A stretch of 64,000 nt of DNA from Paracidovorax sp031843945 (GCF_031843945.1 NZ_JAVTJJ010000004.1:186001-250000); one strand, 5' to 3'; positions 17,394 through 26,550 are shown, counted from the first letter of the stretch. Program-made: numbers and translations. The notes: generated from the letters alone by a model not told the origin.

Positions 17394-18374
17394 TCACTGC
17401 GCCCGGATGTTCGCGGCTCGGATGACCTTCAGGTTGCTCTCCGACTCTGCCGCGATCTGACGGGCGAAATCCGCCGCCTTGCCGCCTGTCGCTACGTTGT
17501 CCGATGCATCCAGCCGGGCCTGCATGTCGGGCTGCGCCAGCGCCTTGTTGATCTCGGCATTGAGCCGATCCAGCACTGCGGCAGGCGTCTGCGCCGGCGC
17601 GAAGACGCCGAAGAGCGACGTGAGGTTGGCGGCGGGAAGGCCCAGCTCGGCCAGCGTGGGCACATCGGGCAAGGTGCCCAGCCGCTTGGGCGCTCCCACG
17701 GCCAGCGGGTGCAGCTTGCCGGCCTTCATCTGCTGCATCACGGCCGGGCCGGCATTGGTCGACAGCACCTCGAACTGCCCGCTGAGCGCGTCGTTGAGCT
17801 GCTGGCCGCCGCCCTTGTAGGGCACGTGCGTGATCTGCACCTGGCTGGCCAGCATGATCTGCTCGAGCATGATGTGACCCAGCGATGCCAGCCCGGACGT
17901 CGCCCAGCGCACCTCGCCCGGCCGCGCCTTGGCTCCGGCGATCAGTTGCCGGAAGTCCTTGGCGGCCGTGGCCGATGTGCCGACCAGCAGCACCGGTGAA
18001 TACATGACGCTGGCCACCGGTGCGATGTCGCGCACCGGATCGAACGGCGACTTGCCCAGGTGCGGGTTCAGCACCAGCGGACTGATCGCCGAAAAGCCCA
18101 GCGTGTAGCCGTCGGGCGCGGCCTTGGCCACCGCATCCATGCCGATGCTGCCGCCCGCGCCGGCCTTGTTTTCCACCACCACCGGCGTGTCCAGCTGGGC
18201 CGAGAGCTTGTCGCCCAGGGAGCGCGCCACCACGTCGCTCACCCCGCCCGCCGGGTACGCCACGATGATGCGGATCGGCTTGGAAGGCCAAGCGGGCTGC
18301 GCCAGGGCAGTCAAAGGAACAGCGGCCAGCAGGCCGGAGATGCAGAGCGCCAGGCGCCGGTGGATGCGTGACAT
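17394..18374 (-). CDS. Bug/TctC family solute-binding protein 1
   Basis: 326 residues: a Sec signal peptide (RRLALCISGLLAAVPLTALAQ, cleaved after about residue 25), then WPSKPIRIIVAYPAGGVSDVVARSL, VENKAGAGGSIG and ITHVPYKGGGQQLNDALSGQ, the hallmarks of periplasmic tripartite tricarboxylate transporter receptors (Bug). No TctA/TctB membrane genes are nearby, as is usual for the large Bug families of Burkholderiales. Ligand unknown, perhaps a carboxylate. Two more Bug genes lie upstream on the same strand. Confidence 0.88.
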   Translation of the reverse strand: MSRIHRRLALCISGLLAAVPLTALAQPAWPSKPIRIIVAYPAGGVSDVVARSLGDKLSAQLDTPVVVENKAGAGGSIGMDAVAKAAPDGYTLGFSAISPLVLNPHLGKSPFDPVRDIAPVASVMYSPVLLVGTSATAAKDFRQLIAGAKARPGEVRWATSGLASLGHIMLEQIMLASQVQITHVPYKGGGQQLNDALSGQFEVLSTNAGPAVMQQMKAGKLHPLAVGAPKRLGTLPDVPTLAELGLPAANLTSLFGVFAPAQTPAAVLDRLNAEINKALAQPDMQARLDASDNVATGGKAADFARQIAAESESNLKVIRAANIRAQ

Positions 18375-18458
18375 GAGAAGCCTAAAAAGGTCAGAAAAAA
18401 GAAAAGAACGAAGAAAAAACAGGACTGAGCAGCATCACCCATTCAGTCAGTCGGGGGG

Positions 18459-19433
18459 TCAATCGTTCAGCTGCAGCTTGCGATCGCGAATCAGGCGCGC
18501 CCATTTCTCGTTGTCGCCCTTCACGAAGGCCGCGAAGTCGGCGGAGCCCAGCGAATGCACCTGCGCGCCCGCGGCGACGAACTTGGCTTGGATCTCAGGT
18601 TGCGCCAGCACGCGGGCCAGTTCCTGCGCCAGCCGCTCGGTCACTTCGCGCGGCATGCCGGCGGGGCCCACCAGGCCTTGGAAGCCGACCGACTCCATGG
18701 CACCCAGGCCCAGCTCGCGCACCGTGGGCACGTCAGGCAGCAGCGGGTCGCGCTGCGGCCCGGTCACCGCCAGGGCGCGCAGCTTGCCGCCCCGGATCTG
18801 CGGCAGCAGCACCGGCCCTGCGTCGATCAGCAACTGCGTCTGCCCGCCGATCAGGTCCTGGATGGCAGGCGCGCTGCCTTTGTAGGGCACGTGGGTCACG
18901 TTCATGCCGGTGGCCTGGTTCATCAGCTCGCCGTTCAGGTGCGTGGAAGTGCCTGCCCCGCCCGAGGCAAAGTTGGCTTCGCCGGCATTCGCGCGCGCCC
19001 ATTCCACCCAGGCGCGAAGGTCCTTGGCCGGATGGTCGGGCCGGGTGACGGCGATGTAGCTGCCCTGGCTGATCTGGCCGATGTAGGTGAACTGCCGCAC
19101 CGGGTCGTACGGCATTTTTTTCTGCAGGTACGGCGCGATGGCGAAGGGGCCGGTGTTGGCCAGCAGCAAGGTGTAGCCGTCGGGCGCTGCGCGGGTCAGC
19201 TCGGTCGCGGCGATCATGCCGCCCGCACCGGGCTTGTAGTCCATCACGATCTGCTGGCCCAGCGCCTGCTGCAGCGGCATCTGCACCGTGCGCGCCGCAA
19301 AGTCGATGCCGCCGCCGGGCGGGTAGCCCACGATCAGGCGGATGGGCTTGGCCGACGGCCAGGCCTGGGCCATGGCGGCGGTGGACAGAAGCGCCAGCGC
19401 GCATGCGCCGGCCCAGTGCTTGAATGTGGACAT
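18459..19433 (-). CDS. Bug/TctC family solute-binding protein 2
   Basis: 324 residues with signal peptide (MSTFKHWAGACALALLSTAAMAQA), WPSAKPIRLIVGYPPGGGID, DYKPGAGGMIAATELTRA and VTHVPYKGSAPAIQDLIGGQ. Its stop is 84 bases before the start of Bug protein 1; that gap is A-rich on the plus strand without a hairpin, so the two could share a transcript. Periplasmic; ligand unknown and no membrane partners adjacent. Confidence 0.88.
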   Translation of the reverse strand: MSTFKHWAGACALALLSTAAMAQAWPSAKPIRLIVGYPPGGGIDFAARTVQMPLQQALGQQIVMDYKPGAGGMIAATELTRAAPDGYTLLLANTGPFAIAPYLQKKMPYDPVRQFTYIGQISQGSYIAVTRPDHPAKDLRAWVEWARANAGEANFASGGAGTSTHLNGELMNQATGMNVTHVPYKGSAPAIQDLIGGQTQLLIDAGPVLLPQIRGGKLRALAVTGPQRDPLLPDVPTVRELGLGAMESVGFQGLVGPAGMPREVTERLAQELARVLAQPEIQAKFVAAGAQVHSLGSADFAAFVKGDNEKWARLIRDRKLQLND

Positions 19434-19529
19434 GGTGTGAAGGTCTCCGAGATGTAGGTATAGGTCTGGCGCGCCTCATGGCGACTGACGGATTATCGAC
19501 AAGCTGCGCCGCCGCCCACGCGGGTGGCA

Positions 19530-20429
19530 TCAGCCGCGCGGATGGTGCTGTGCGTGCAGTTGCTTGAGGCGCTCGCGCGCCACGTGGGTGTAGATGGTGG
19601 TTGTGGAAATGTCGGCATGGCCCAGCAGCAGCTGCACCACACGGAGGTCGGCCCCATGGTTCAGCAAGTGGGTGGCAAAGGCGTGGCGCAGCGTGTGGGG
19701 CGACGGCGGCGCGGTGATGCCGGCGAGGTGCGCATTCTTCTTCACGATGACCCAGAACATGGCCCGCGTCATGCCCGCTCCACGCTGGGTGACGAACAGG
19801 TCGTCGCTCTGCTGGCCGCCCAGAATGGCGGCGCGCGACTCGGCCAAGTAGCGCTCCAGCCAGCGGCCGGCCTCTTCGCCGAAGGGCACCAGCCGCTCCT
19901 TGCCGCCCTTGCCCATCACCCGCAGCACACCCTCCTGCAGACCCAGGTGAAAGGTCTTGAGGGTGACCAGCTCGGTCACGCGCAGGCCGCTGGCGTACAT
20001 CAGCTCCAGCATGGCGCGGTCGCGCAGGCCCAGCGGGGTGGCGGTGTCCGGTGCATGCAGCAGGGCTTCGACCTGCGCTTGCGTCAGCGTCTTGGGCACG
20101 CGCAACGGCTGCCTGGCGGCCTGCAGGCGCGCGGTGGGGTCGACGGTGATGCGCCGCTCGCGCAGCGCCCAGTGAAAGTAGCGCCGCAGCACCGTCAGCC
20201 GCCGGTTGGCCGACGTGGCCCGCGTGACCGCATGGCGCGCGGCGAAGTAGCCGTTCAGGTGGTGCTCGGCGGTGGCGTCCAGCGCCAGGGGCGGGGTTTG
20301 ATCTGCCAGCCAGCCGGCATAGAGCGTCAGGTCCAGCCGATAAGCCGCCAGCGTGTTGCGCGACAGGCCGTCTTCCAGCCACAGCGCGTCGATGAAAGTG
20401 TCAATGGCGGTCTGGCTGTCGGGGAGCAT
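19530..20429 (-). CDS. xerD: Tyrosine recombinase XerD
   Basis: 299 residues, the normal XerD length. The N-terminal SAM-like DNA-binding domain (DTFIDALWLEDGLSRNTLAAY) is followed by the catalytic domain with Arg in YASGLRVTELVTL, Lys in MGKGGKERLVP, HTLRHAFATHLL, LLGHADISTTTIYTH and the nucleophilic Tyr in that last segment. XerD with XerC resolves chromosome dimers at dif during division. Nothing nearby suggests a mobile element, so this is read as the housekeeping enzyme. Start at 20429 preferred over an ATG nine codons upstream. Confidence 0.93.
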   Translation of the reverse strand: MLPDSQTAIDTFIDALWLEDGLSRNTLAAYRLDLTLYAGWLADQTPPLALDATAEHHLNGYFAARHAVTRATSANRRLTVLRRYFHWALRERRITVDPTARLQAARQPLRVPKTLTQAQVEALLHAPDTATPLGLRDRAMLELMYASGLRVTELVTLKTFHLGLQEGVLRVMGKGGKERLVPFGEEAGRWLERYLAESRAAILGGQQSDDLFVTQRGAGMTRAMFWVIVKKNAHLAGITAPPSPHTLRHAFATHLLNHGADLRVVQLLLGHADISTTTIYTHVARERLKQLHAQHHPRG

Positions 20430-20454
20430 GGAAAACCATAGCACGCGCGGGCGC

Positions 20455-20487
20455 AAAAAAAAGCCGCCCTGTGGAAACGGGCGGCTT
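20455..20487 (-). terminator. Terminator of Bug gene 3
   Basis: A 9-bp stem (AAGCCGCCC / GGGCGGCTT) with a 9-base loop, bordered on the left by a run of A, so a U tract follows on the minus-strand transcript. It lies between the Bug gene at 20514 and xerD and separates their transcription. Confidence 0.8.
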
Positions 20488-20513
20488 GGTGGCGCGGTAA
20501 AGCGCGCGGCGCT

Positions 20514-21476
20514 TTATTCAAGCACCAGCTTCTGCTTTTGCACGACCTGCTTGTAGATCTCGAACTCGGCCTTGATCTGCTCGGCAAATTGCTCGGGCGA
20601 GTTGCCGATGACGATGGAGCCGGTGTCCTCGATGCGCTTCTTTACGGCCGGATCTTCCAGCGCCTTGCGCACGCCTGCGTTGATCTTGTCCACGACGTCC
20701 TTGGGCAGGCCCTTGGGGCCGAGGATGCCGTAGTAGGCCATGCGGTTGACGGGCTCCAGGCCCACTTCCTTGAACGTGGGCACGTTGGGCAGGGCCGCCA
20801 CGCGCTGGGGCGCAGCCACCACGATGGGCACCAGGCGGCCGTCCTTGATGAAGGGCAGTGCCGAAGGCAGGTTGTCGAAAATCATGGGCACCTGGCCGGC
20901 CACCGTGTCGTTGAGCGCAGGGCCCGCGCCGCGGTAGGGAATGTGCGTGACGAAGGTGTTGCTCAGGCTCTTGTACAACTCCATCTGCAGGTGGCCGATG
21001 CCGCCCGTGCCCGACGACGAGAACGAATACTTGCCCGGCGACTTCTTGAGCTCGGTCACGAAGGACTTGTAGTCCTTGGCGGGAAAGCTGGGGTTCACCG
21101 CAATGATGTTGGGCGTGGCCGCGATGTTGATGATCGGTGTGAAGTCGGTCAGCGGGTTGTACGGCGTCTTGGGGTTGATGGCCGGGTTGGCCGCCGTGGA
21201 CGACACCGTGGCGATACCGAGCGCGTAGCCATCGGGCGTGGCACGGGCCGTTTCAGACGCGCCCACGATGCCGCCGCCACCGGGCTTGTTCTCCACGATC
21301 ACTGACTGGCCCAGTGCCTTGCCCAGCGGCTCGGCGATCACGCGGGCAATGATGTCCGTCGTGCCACCGGGGGCGAAGGGAACCACCAGGCGCACGGGCT
21401 TGTTGGGGTAGGTCTGAGCAAACGAGGTGCCGGCGGCCAGTGCAAGGGCCAGTCCGAACCAGTTTCGACGGTGCAT
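20514..21476 (-). CDS. Bug/TctC family solute-binding protein 3
   Basis: 320 residues. Signal peptide MHRRNWFGLALALAAGTSFAQ, then TYPNKPVRLVVPFAPGGTTDIIARV, VENKPGGGGIVGASETARA, VTHIPYRGAGPALNDTVAGQ and a Lys-rich C-terminus. The ATG at 21476 has AGGAGAAGAG just upstream; the longer frame lacks a signal peptide at its start. Periplasmic receptor; no TctAB genes here. A strong terminator follows, so it is a single-gene transcript. Confidence 0.9.
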   Translation of the reverse strand: MHRRNWFGLALALAAGTSFAQTYPNKPVRLVVPFAPGGTTDIIARVIAEPLGKALGQSVIVENKPGGGGIVGASETARATPDGYALGIATVSSTAANPAINPKTPYNPLTDFTPIINIAATPNIIAVNPSFPAKDYKSFVTELKKSPGKYSFSSSGTGGIGHLQMELYKSLSNTFVTHIPYRGAGPALNDTVAGQVPMIFDNLPSALPFIKDGRLVPIVVAAPQRVAALPNVPTFKEVGLEPVNRMAYYGILGPKGLPKDVVDKINAGVRKALEDPAVKKRIEDTGSIVIGNSPEQFAEQIKAEFEIYKQVVQKQKLVLE

Positions 21477-21667
21477 AGTCTCTTCTCCTGTGTGCATGTA
21501 ACAACGGCGACAGCCGTGGCCGTAAATCCTAAACGCAGGATCACGGCAAAGGGCTTGTGAGATGCGCGCCAATCGTGAGGGCTTTCCCTTGAACGCGCGG
21601 CGTGTGTCAGCGTCCTGCAAGGCTCTGGCGCACTCTGCTGCCCTTCGGCGGCAGGTATGCTCACCGG

Positions 21668-22573
21668 GTGACCTACGCCCAGCTGCTGCTCCCCGACTTC
21701 TCCCTCATCTTGCTGGGCTACCTGCTGTGCCGCTACACCCCGCTGGGCCGCGCGGTGTGGCAGCCGGTGGAAACGCTGGTGTACTTTCTGCTGTTCCCGG
21801 TGCTGCTGTTCCAGTCCATCGTGAAGAGCCCGATTCAGGTGGGCGAGGCTTCGGGGCTGATCGTCGCCGGCGTGCTGGTCGGGCTGGCCGGCATTGGCTT
21901 GGCGTACTTGCTGCCGCGCATGCCAGGGCTGCGCGGGCGCATCGACCCGCGCGACCACGCTGCCAGCGCGCAGGTGGCTTTCCGCTTCAACTCGTTCATC
22001 GCCCTGGCGCTGGCCGACCGGCTGGCCGGCCCGCAGGGCCTGCTGCTGATCGCCGTGCTGATCGGCGTGTGCGTGCCGCTGTTCAACGTGGCCGCCGTAT
22101 GGCCCATGGCGCGCGCGGGGCAGACAGGCTTTGTGCGCGAGTTGGTGCGCAACCCGCTCATCGTGGCCACGGCCACCGGGCTGGTTGCCAACCTGCTGGG
22201 GTTTCGGATACCGGGCTGGATCGAGCCCACGGTCAGCCGCATCAGCGCGTCGTCGCTGGCGCTGGGGCTGATGGCCGCCGGTGCGGGCATGCAGTTCGGT
22301 ACGCTGGCGCGCGGCAAGCTGCTGGGGGCGTCGGTGCTGCTGATCCGCCATCTTGTGCAGCCGCTGCTGGCCTGGGGCATGGCGCGTCTGCTGGGGCTGG
22401 ATGCCGTGCAGACCACCGTGCTGCTGGCCTTCTCTGCCTTGCCCACCGCGTCCACCTGCTACGTGCTGGCCGCGCGCATGGGCTACAACGGGCCGTACGT
22501 GGCCGGGCTGGTCACGCTGTCGACCGTGCTGGGTGTGCTGAGCCTGCCGTTCGCGCTGGGCGTGCTGCGGTGA
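21668..22573 (+). CDS. AEC (auxin efflux carrier) family transporter
   Basis: 301 residues, almost wholly hydrophobic with about ten membrane helices, for example LLLPDFSLILLGYLLCRY at the start and GLVTLSTVLGVLSLPFALGV at the end. The central GATES-like region and LLAFSALPTASTCYVLAARMGYN match the AEC family, which exports or exchanges carboxylates such as malate or malonate. Substrate unknown. The start is a GTG at 21668 (VTYAQLLLPD); no ATG fits the first helix. Divergent from Bug gene 3. Confidence 0.85.
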   Translation: MTYAQLLLPDFSLILLGYLLCRYTPLGRAVWQPVETLVYFLLFPVLLFQSIVKSPIQVGEASGLIVAGVLVGLAGIGLAYLLPRMPGLRGRIDPRDHAASAQVAFRFNSFIALALADRLAGPQGLLLIAVLIGVCVPLFNVAAVWPMARAGQTGFVRELVRNPLIVATATGLVANLLGFRIPGWIEPTVSRISASSLALGLMAAGAGMQFGTLARGKLLGASVLLIRHLVQPLLAWGMARLLGLDAVQTTVLLAFSALPTASTCYVLAARMGYNGPYVAGLVTLSTVLGVLSLPFALGVLR

Positions 22574-22583
22574 CACACAGCCA

Positions 22584-22648
22584 TTTGCTATAAATATGAT
22601 AGCTATCAGCGCTTGATGGATAAGCGCTAGAGGCCAATTTCATTCAAA
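22584..22648 (+). repeat. Dispersed double-hairpin repeat, copy E, overlapping queG
   Basis: A full copy: TTTGCTATAAATATGATAGC, TATCAGCGCTTGATGGATAA, GCGCTAGAGGCCAATTTCAT. Its tail runs into the end of queG, giving the stop codon and the last codons of that gene on the minus strand. The AEC and queG genes converge here. Confidence 0.85.
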
Positions 22649-23731
22649 TTCTTGCGCCAGGGCCCAGGCCACGTGCTCGCGCACCAACGGGCTGGCGTCC
22701 TCGGCGCGGGCGGCCAGTGCGGCGCGCACGCCGGCATCGCCCGTCTGGCGCAGCGCGTTGCCCAGTGCCACCGCCACATTGCGCAGCCAGCGCTCATGGC
22801 CGATGCGGCGGATGGGGCCGCCCTCGGTCAGCCGCAGGAAGGTGGGCTCGTCCCAGCTGAAGAGATGCGCCAGCTGCTGGCCAACCAGGCCGGTGCGCGC
22901 GTCGAAGTCCGGCAGCACGCTGGCCTGCGCGAACTTGTTCCACGGACAGATCAGCTGGCAGTCGTCGCAGCCGTAGATGCGGTTGCCCATCAACGGGCGC
23001 AAGGCTTCGGGTATAGCGCCGGCATGCTCGATGGTGAGGTACGAGATACAGCGCCGCGCGTCCACCCGGTGCGGCGCCACGATGGCCTGCGTGGGGCACA
23101 CGTCTATGCAGGCCTGGCAGGTGCCGCAGTGCGGCGTGACCGGGGCGCTTTCGGGCAGGTCCATGTCCACATAGATCTCGCCCAGAAAGAACATCGAGCC
23201 GGCGTCGCGGTGCAGCACCAGCGTGTGCTTGCCGCGCCAGCCCTGGCCGCTGCGGCTGGCCAGCTCGGCCTCCAGCACGGGCGCTGAATCGGTGAACACG
23301 CGGTGGCCGATGGGCCCCACCGCCTGGCCGATGCGGTCGGCCAGCTTCTGCAAGCGGCTGCGCAAGACCTTGTGATAGTCGCGTCCACGGGCGTAGACCG
23401 ATACGATGCCTTCGGTGGGCCGCTGCAGGCGCGCGAATTCGACCGTCTGCCAACCGTCTTGCGCAGCGGCGCCGTCGAAGGTGGAGGCCGGCAGATAGTC
23501 CATGCGCGCGGTGATCACGCTGACGGTGCCGGGCACCAGCTCGGCCGGCCGTGCGCGTTTGAGTCCATGCGCTTGCATGTATTGCATCTCGCCGTGGAAC
23601 CCTTGGGCCAGCCATTGCATCAACCCGGCTTCGGCCGAGGACAAATCCACGCCCGCCACGCCGATTTGGGAGAATCCCAGTTCGCGGGCCCAGCCTTGCA
23701 TTTGAGGAACGAGTTGACTGCTGAACGACAT
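22640..23731 (-). CDS. queG: Epoxyqueuosine reductase
   Basis: 363 residues. QueG reduces epoxyqueuosine to queuosine in tRNA using cobalamin and two 4Fe-4S clusters. The ferredoxin-like cysteines are visible in CGTCQACIDVCPTQA and GCDDCQLICPWNKF; DYHKVLRSRLQKLAD and YVDMDLPES are family segments; a HEAT-like tail (VRAALAARAEDASPLVREHV) ends the protein. The final residues EFE and the TGA are formed by the conserved tail of repeat copy E. Its start overlaps the divergently read tsaE. Confidence 0.94.
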   Translation of the reverse strand: MSFSSQLVPQMQGWARELGFSQIGVAGVDLSSAEAGLMQWLAQGFHGEMQYMQAHGLKRARPAELVPGTVSVITARMDYLPASTFDGAAAQDGWQTVEFARLQRPTEGIVSVYARGRDYHKVLRSRLQKLADRIGQAVGPIGHRVFTDSAPVLEAELASRSGQGWRGKHTLVLHRDAGSMFFLGEIYVDMDLPESAPVTPHCGTCQACIDVCPTQAIVAPHRVDARRCISYLTIEHAGAIPEALRPLMGNRIYGCDDCQLICPWNKFAQASVLPDFDARTGLVGQQLAHLFSWDEPTFLRLTEGGPIRRIGHERWLRNVAVALGNALRQTGDAGVRAALAARAEDASPLVREHVAWALAQEFE

Positions 23732-24253
23732 TACGGCCAGATTGTAGAAAGCCCCTCCCCTGAGGCCACGGGCGCAGCGCCCGCCATCGCCTCCACCGAA
23801 CTGCATTGGCACGGCGAGGACGACACCGCACGCTTTGCCGAGCGTCTGGCCGCGCTGCCTGAATTGCGCAACGCCTTCATCACCTTGCATGGCGACCTGG
23901 GCGCCGGCAAGACCACGCTGGTGCGGCACCTGCTGCGCGCACTGGGCGTGCAGGGCCGCATCAAGAGCCCGACCTACGCGGTGGTGGAACCGCACGAAGC
24001 GCCAGGTCTAGCCATCTCGCATTTCGACTTCTACCGCTTCAGCGACCCGCGCGAATGGGAAGACGCGGGCTTTCGCGACGTCTTCGCCAGCCCCGGCCTG
24101 AAGCTGGCCGAATGGCCCGACAAGGCCGCCGCGCTGCTGCCGCCGGCCGACCTGGCCATCCATATCGACGCGCTGGATGACGACCACCGCCACGTCACGC
24201 TGCGCGCAGGCACCGCGCGCGGGCAACAACTGCTGCAAGGATTGAACGCATGA
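23714..24253 (+). CDS. tsaE: tRNA threonylcarbamoyladenosine biosynthesis ATPase TsaE
   Basis: P-loop ATPase that works with TsaB and TsaD to make t6A37 in tRNAs. Walker A is ITLHGDLGAGKTTLVRHLL; further marks are IKSPTYAVVEPHE, ISHFDFYRFSDPREWEDAGF and KLAEWPDKA. No ATG fits; I take the TTG at 23714 (179 residues, slightly long for the family), which would overlap the queG start by 18 bases. A later non-ATG start is possible. The stop overlaps the amiC ATG, so the two are translationally coupled. Confidence 0.85.
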   Translation: MTAERHYGQIVESPSPEATGAAPAIASTELHWHGEDDTARFAERLAALPELRNAFITLHGDLGAGKTTLVRHLLRALGVQGRIKSPTYAVVEPHEAPGLAISHFDFYRFSDPREWEDAGFRDVFASPGLKLAEWPDKAAALLPPADLAIHIDALDDDHRHVTLRAGTARGQQLLQGLNA

Positions 24254-25728
24254 GCGACGCCCGCCCTGGCGGCACAGACGCCTTTCGCCCCATTGACTGC
24301 GCTGGCTCGGCCGACTCCACGCCCTCGCGCCGCAAGCTGCTGATGCAGGCCGGTACCCTGGTGTTGCTGCTGGGCGCGCAGCAGATCGCGCGCGGCGCCG
24401 GCATCGTGGCGGTGCGCGTGTGGCCCGCGCAGGACTACTCCCGCGTCACCATCGAGTCAGACCAGCCGCTGGTCGCCAAGCAGTTCTTCGTCGCCACGCC
24501 GCCGCGCCTGGCGGTGGACATCGAAGGCCTGGATCTGAACCCTGAGTTGCGCGAGCTGGTCGCCAAGGTCAAGTCCGACGACCCGAACATCGCCGGCATC
24601 CGCGTGGGGCAAAACGCACCCGGCGTGGTACGGCTGGTGATCGACCTCAAACAGGCTGCGCTGCCGCAGGTGTTCTCGCTCAAGCCGGTGGCGGCGTACC
24701 AGCACCGCCTGGTGTTCGACCTGTACCCGGCCGTGCCCGAAGACCCTCTGGAGGCATTGATCGCCGAGCGTCTGCGCGAGGCCCCCACGCCGGCCCCGAT
24801 GCCGCACATTGCAGCCAAGCCCGGCACACCGACCGACCCGCTGGGGGACCTGATTGCACAGACCGGCCAGCGGCCCGGCGCGCCGGCACCGGCGCCCGGC
24901 ATGGCGCCCGCCGCGCCGCCGCCGCTCGTCGCTGCCGCTCCGCCATCGCCGCCCGCACCGCCCACACGGCCGCAGCCTGCCGCGCCTGCAATCGCCCGGG
25001 CGACCGATCGGCTCATCATCGTGGCGCTGGACCCGGGCCACGGCGGCGAAGACCCCGGCGCCATCGGCCCGGGTGGCACGCGCGAGAAAGACGTGGTGCT
25101 GAAGGTCGCACACCTGCTGCGCGACCGCATCAACGCCACCACCGTGGGCGGCAACCCGATGCGCGCCTTTCTCACGCGCGACGCCGACTTCTTCGTGCCG
25201 CTGGGCGTGCGCGTGGAAAAGGCCCGCCGCGTGCAGGCCGACCTGTTCGTGTCGATCCACGCCGACGCATTCACCACGCCAGCAGCGCGCGGCGCCAGCG
25301 TGTTCGCTTTAAGCCAGGGCGGCGCATCCAGCACGGCCGCACGCTGGCTGGCCAACAAGGAAAACCAGGCCGACCTGGTCGGCGGCCTGAACGTGAAGAC
25401 ACAGGACCAGCATGTCCAACGCATGATGCTGGACATGAGCACCACCGCGCAGATCAACGACAGCCTCAAGCTCGGTACCGTGCTGCTGGGCGAGATCGGC
25501 GGCATGGCCCGGCTGCACAAGCCGCGCGTGGAGCAAGCAGGCTTTGCCGTGCTGAAGGCGCCCGACATTCCCAGTGTGCTGGTGGAAACCGCCTTCATCA
25601 GCAATCCCGAAGAAGAGGCCAAGCTGCGTACCGCCACCTACCAGCAGCAATTGGCTGACGCACTGATGCGCGGCATCACGCGATACTTCGCCAAGAACCC
25701 GCCGCTGGCGCGCAGCAGGTCCGTCTAG
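24250..25728 (+). CDS. amiC: N-acetylmuramoyl-L-alanine amidase, AmiC type
   Basis: 492 residues. A twin-arginine-like signal (PSRRKLLMQAG, Arg27-Arg28, then a hydrophobic run) leads to an AMIN septum-targeting domain (about 55-145), a Pro/Ala-rich linker (about 175-250) and a zinc Amidase_3 domain with DPGHGGEDPGAIG, GTREKDVVLKVA, LFVSIHADAF and the catalytic Glu in VLVETAFISN. It cleaves the stem peptide from glycan during daughter-cell separation in the periplasm. The start codon overlaps the tsaE stop. Confidence 0.94.
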   Translation: MSDARPGGTDAFRPIDCAGSADSTPSRRKLLMQAGTLVLLLGAQQIARGAGIVAVRVWPAQDYSRVTIESDQPLVAKQFFVATPPRLAVDIEGLDLNPELRELVAKVKSDDPNIAGIRVGQNAPGVVRLVIDLKQAALPQVFSLKPVAAYQHRLVFDLYPAVPEDPLEALIAERLREAPTPAPMPHIAAKPGTPTDPLGDLIAQTGQRPGAPAPAPGMAPAAPPPLVAAAPPSPPAPPTRPQPAAPAIARATDRLIIVALDPGHGGEDPGAIGPGGTREKDVVLKVAHLLRDRINATTVGGNPMRAFLTRDADFFVPLGVRVEKARRVQADLFVSIHADAFTTPAARGASVFALSQGGASSTAARWLANKENQADLVGGLNVKTQDQHVQRMMLDMSTTAQINDSLKLGTVLLGEIGGMARLHKPRVEQAGFAVLKAPDIPSVLVETAFISNPEEEAKLRTATYQQQLADALMRGITRYFAKNPPLARSRSV

Positions 25729-25786
25729 CGAACGGCTTTCCGCAGCAGTGCCCCGGCGCCACATCCACCCCACAAGGAGAAGCACC

Positions 25787-26119
25787 ATGGCACTGCAACA
25801 TGCACGGTCCGGAGACATCGTCAGCCTCGCACCCCTGGGCGAGAAGATCGCCACCACGGCCACCGCCGCCATCATCAAGGCCGGCCAGTTGGAAGTCATT
25901 CGCGTGGTGCTGCCGGCGGGCAAGGAGATGCGCCAGCACGACACACCCGGCGAGATCACGGTGCAGTGCCTGGAGGGCGAGGTGGAATTCCACACCGGCA
26001 GCTCGGCGCATCTTCTGAGCGCGGGCGACTTCATCCATCTGCAGGCCAAGGCTCCGCATTCCCTGCGCGCACTGAAAGACGCTTCCTTGTTGGTAACGAT
26101 CTGTCTGGTGGATGGTTGA
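25787..26119 (+). CDS. Small cupin-domain protein
   Basis: 110 residues of a single cupin fold: VVLPAGKEMRQHDTPGEITVQ and LEGEVEFHTGSSAHLLSAGD and a final HSLRALKDASLLVTI. The histidines and glutamate of cupin motif 1 are partly kept (H in RQHDTPGE), so metal binding is possible but not sure. AAGGAGA precedes the ATG. It follows amiC by 58 bases; role unknown, possibly a sensor or small-molecule binding protein. Confidence 0.8.
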   Translation: MALQHARSGDIVSLAPLGEKIATTATAAIIKAGQLEVIRVVLPAGKEMRQHDTPGEITVQCLEGEVEFHTGSSAHLLSAGDFIHLQAKAPHSLRALKDASLLVTICLVDG

Positions 26120-26316
26120 AGTACGAGGTCTTATTCCACACGTAGCGCCACCTCGAACACTGACCGCACTGGCAACGTCCTACAACCCACGGCATCTTCT
26201 GCTGACACCTGCTGCGAGGTGGCCAGGCGATAGTTGCTTTACGTGCTGGATGAGGTCTGTGCCAAGCAGGCCCGCCACACATGACCCGTCATTCGCACAC
26301 GTATTAGGAGCACACC

Positions 26317-26550
26317 ATGAACTACCGCCATCTTCTGTCCGCCGCCGCCTGTGTCGCCGCTTTGGGCCTCGCAGGCTGCTCCACCAACCCCACTAGCGCC
26401 CAGGTAGGCACCGGTGCCGGCGCAGTGGTCGGCGGTGTCGTGGGTAGCGCACTGGGTGGCACAGCCGCCACGGTGGGCGGTGCCGCAGCGGGCGCCCTCA
26501 TCGGCCACGAATTGGGTGAAGACCGCGACCAGCGCAACGGCCGCCGTTGA
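26317..26550 (+). CDS. Small glycine-zipper lipoprotein (OsmB-like)
   Basis: 77 residues. Signal peptide with lipobox GLAGC (Cys21), then STNPTSAQVGTGAGAVVGGV and further GxxxG repeats, and a charged end HELGEDRDQRNGRR. This resembles OsmB and YMGG-like glycine-zipper lipoproteins, which are often induced by stress and sit in the outer membrane. A ribosome binding site TAGGAG lies 7 bases before the ATG, and a terminator follows, so it is a monocistronic gene. Confidence 0.8.
   Translation: MNYRHLLSAAACVAALGLAGCSTNPTSAQVGTGAGAVVGGVVGSALGGTAATVGGAAAGALIGHELGEDRDQRNGRR

Noticed and set aside
19530..20429. Tyrosine recombinase considered as an integrase marking a mobile element
   Set aside because: Length and sequence fit housekeeping XerD, and no attachment repeats, tRNA gene or phage/plasmid genes are near.
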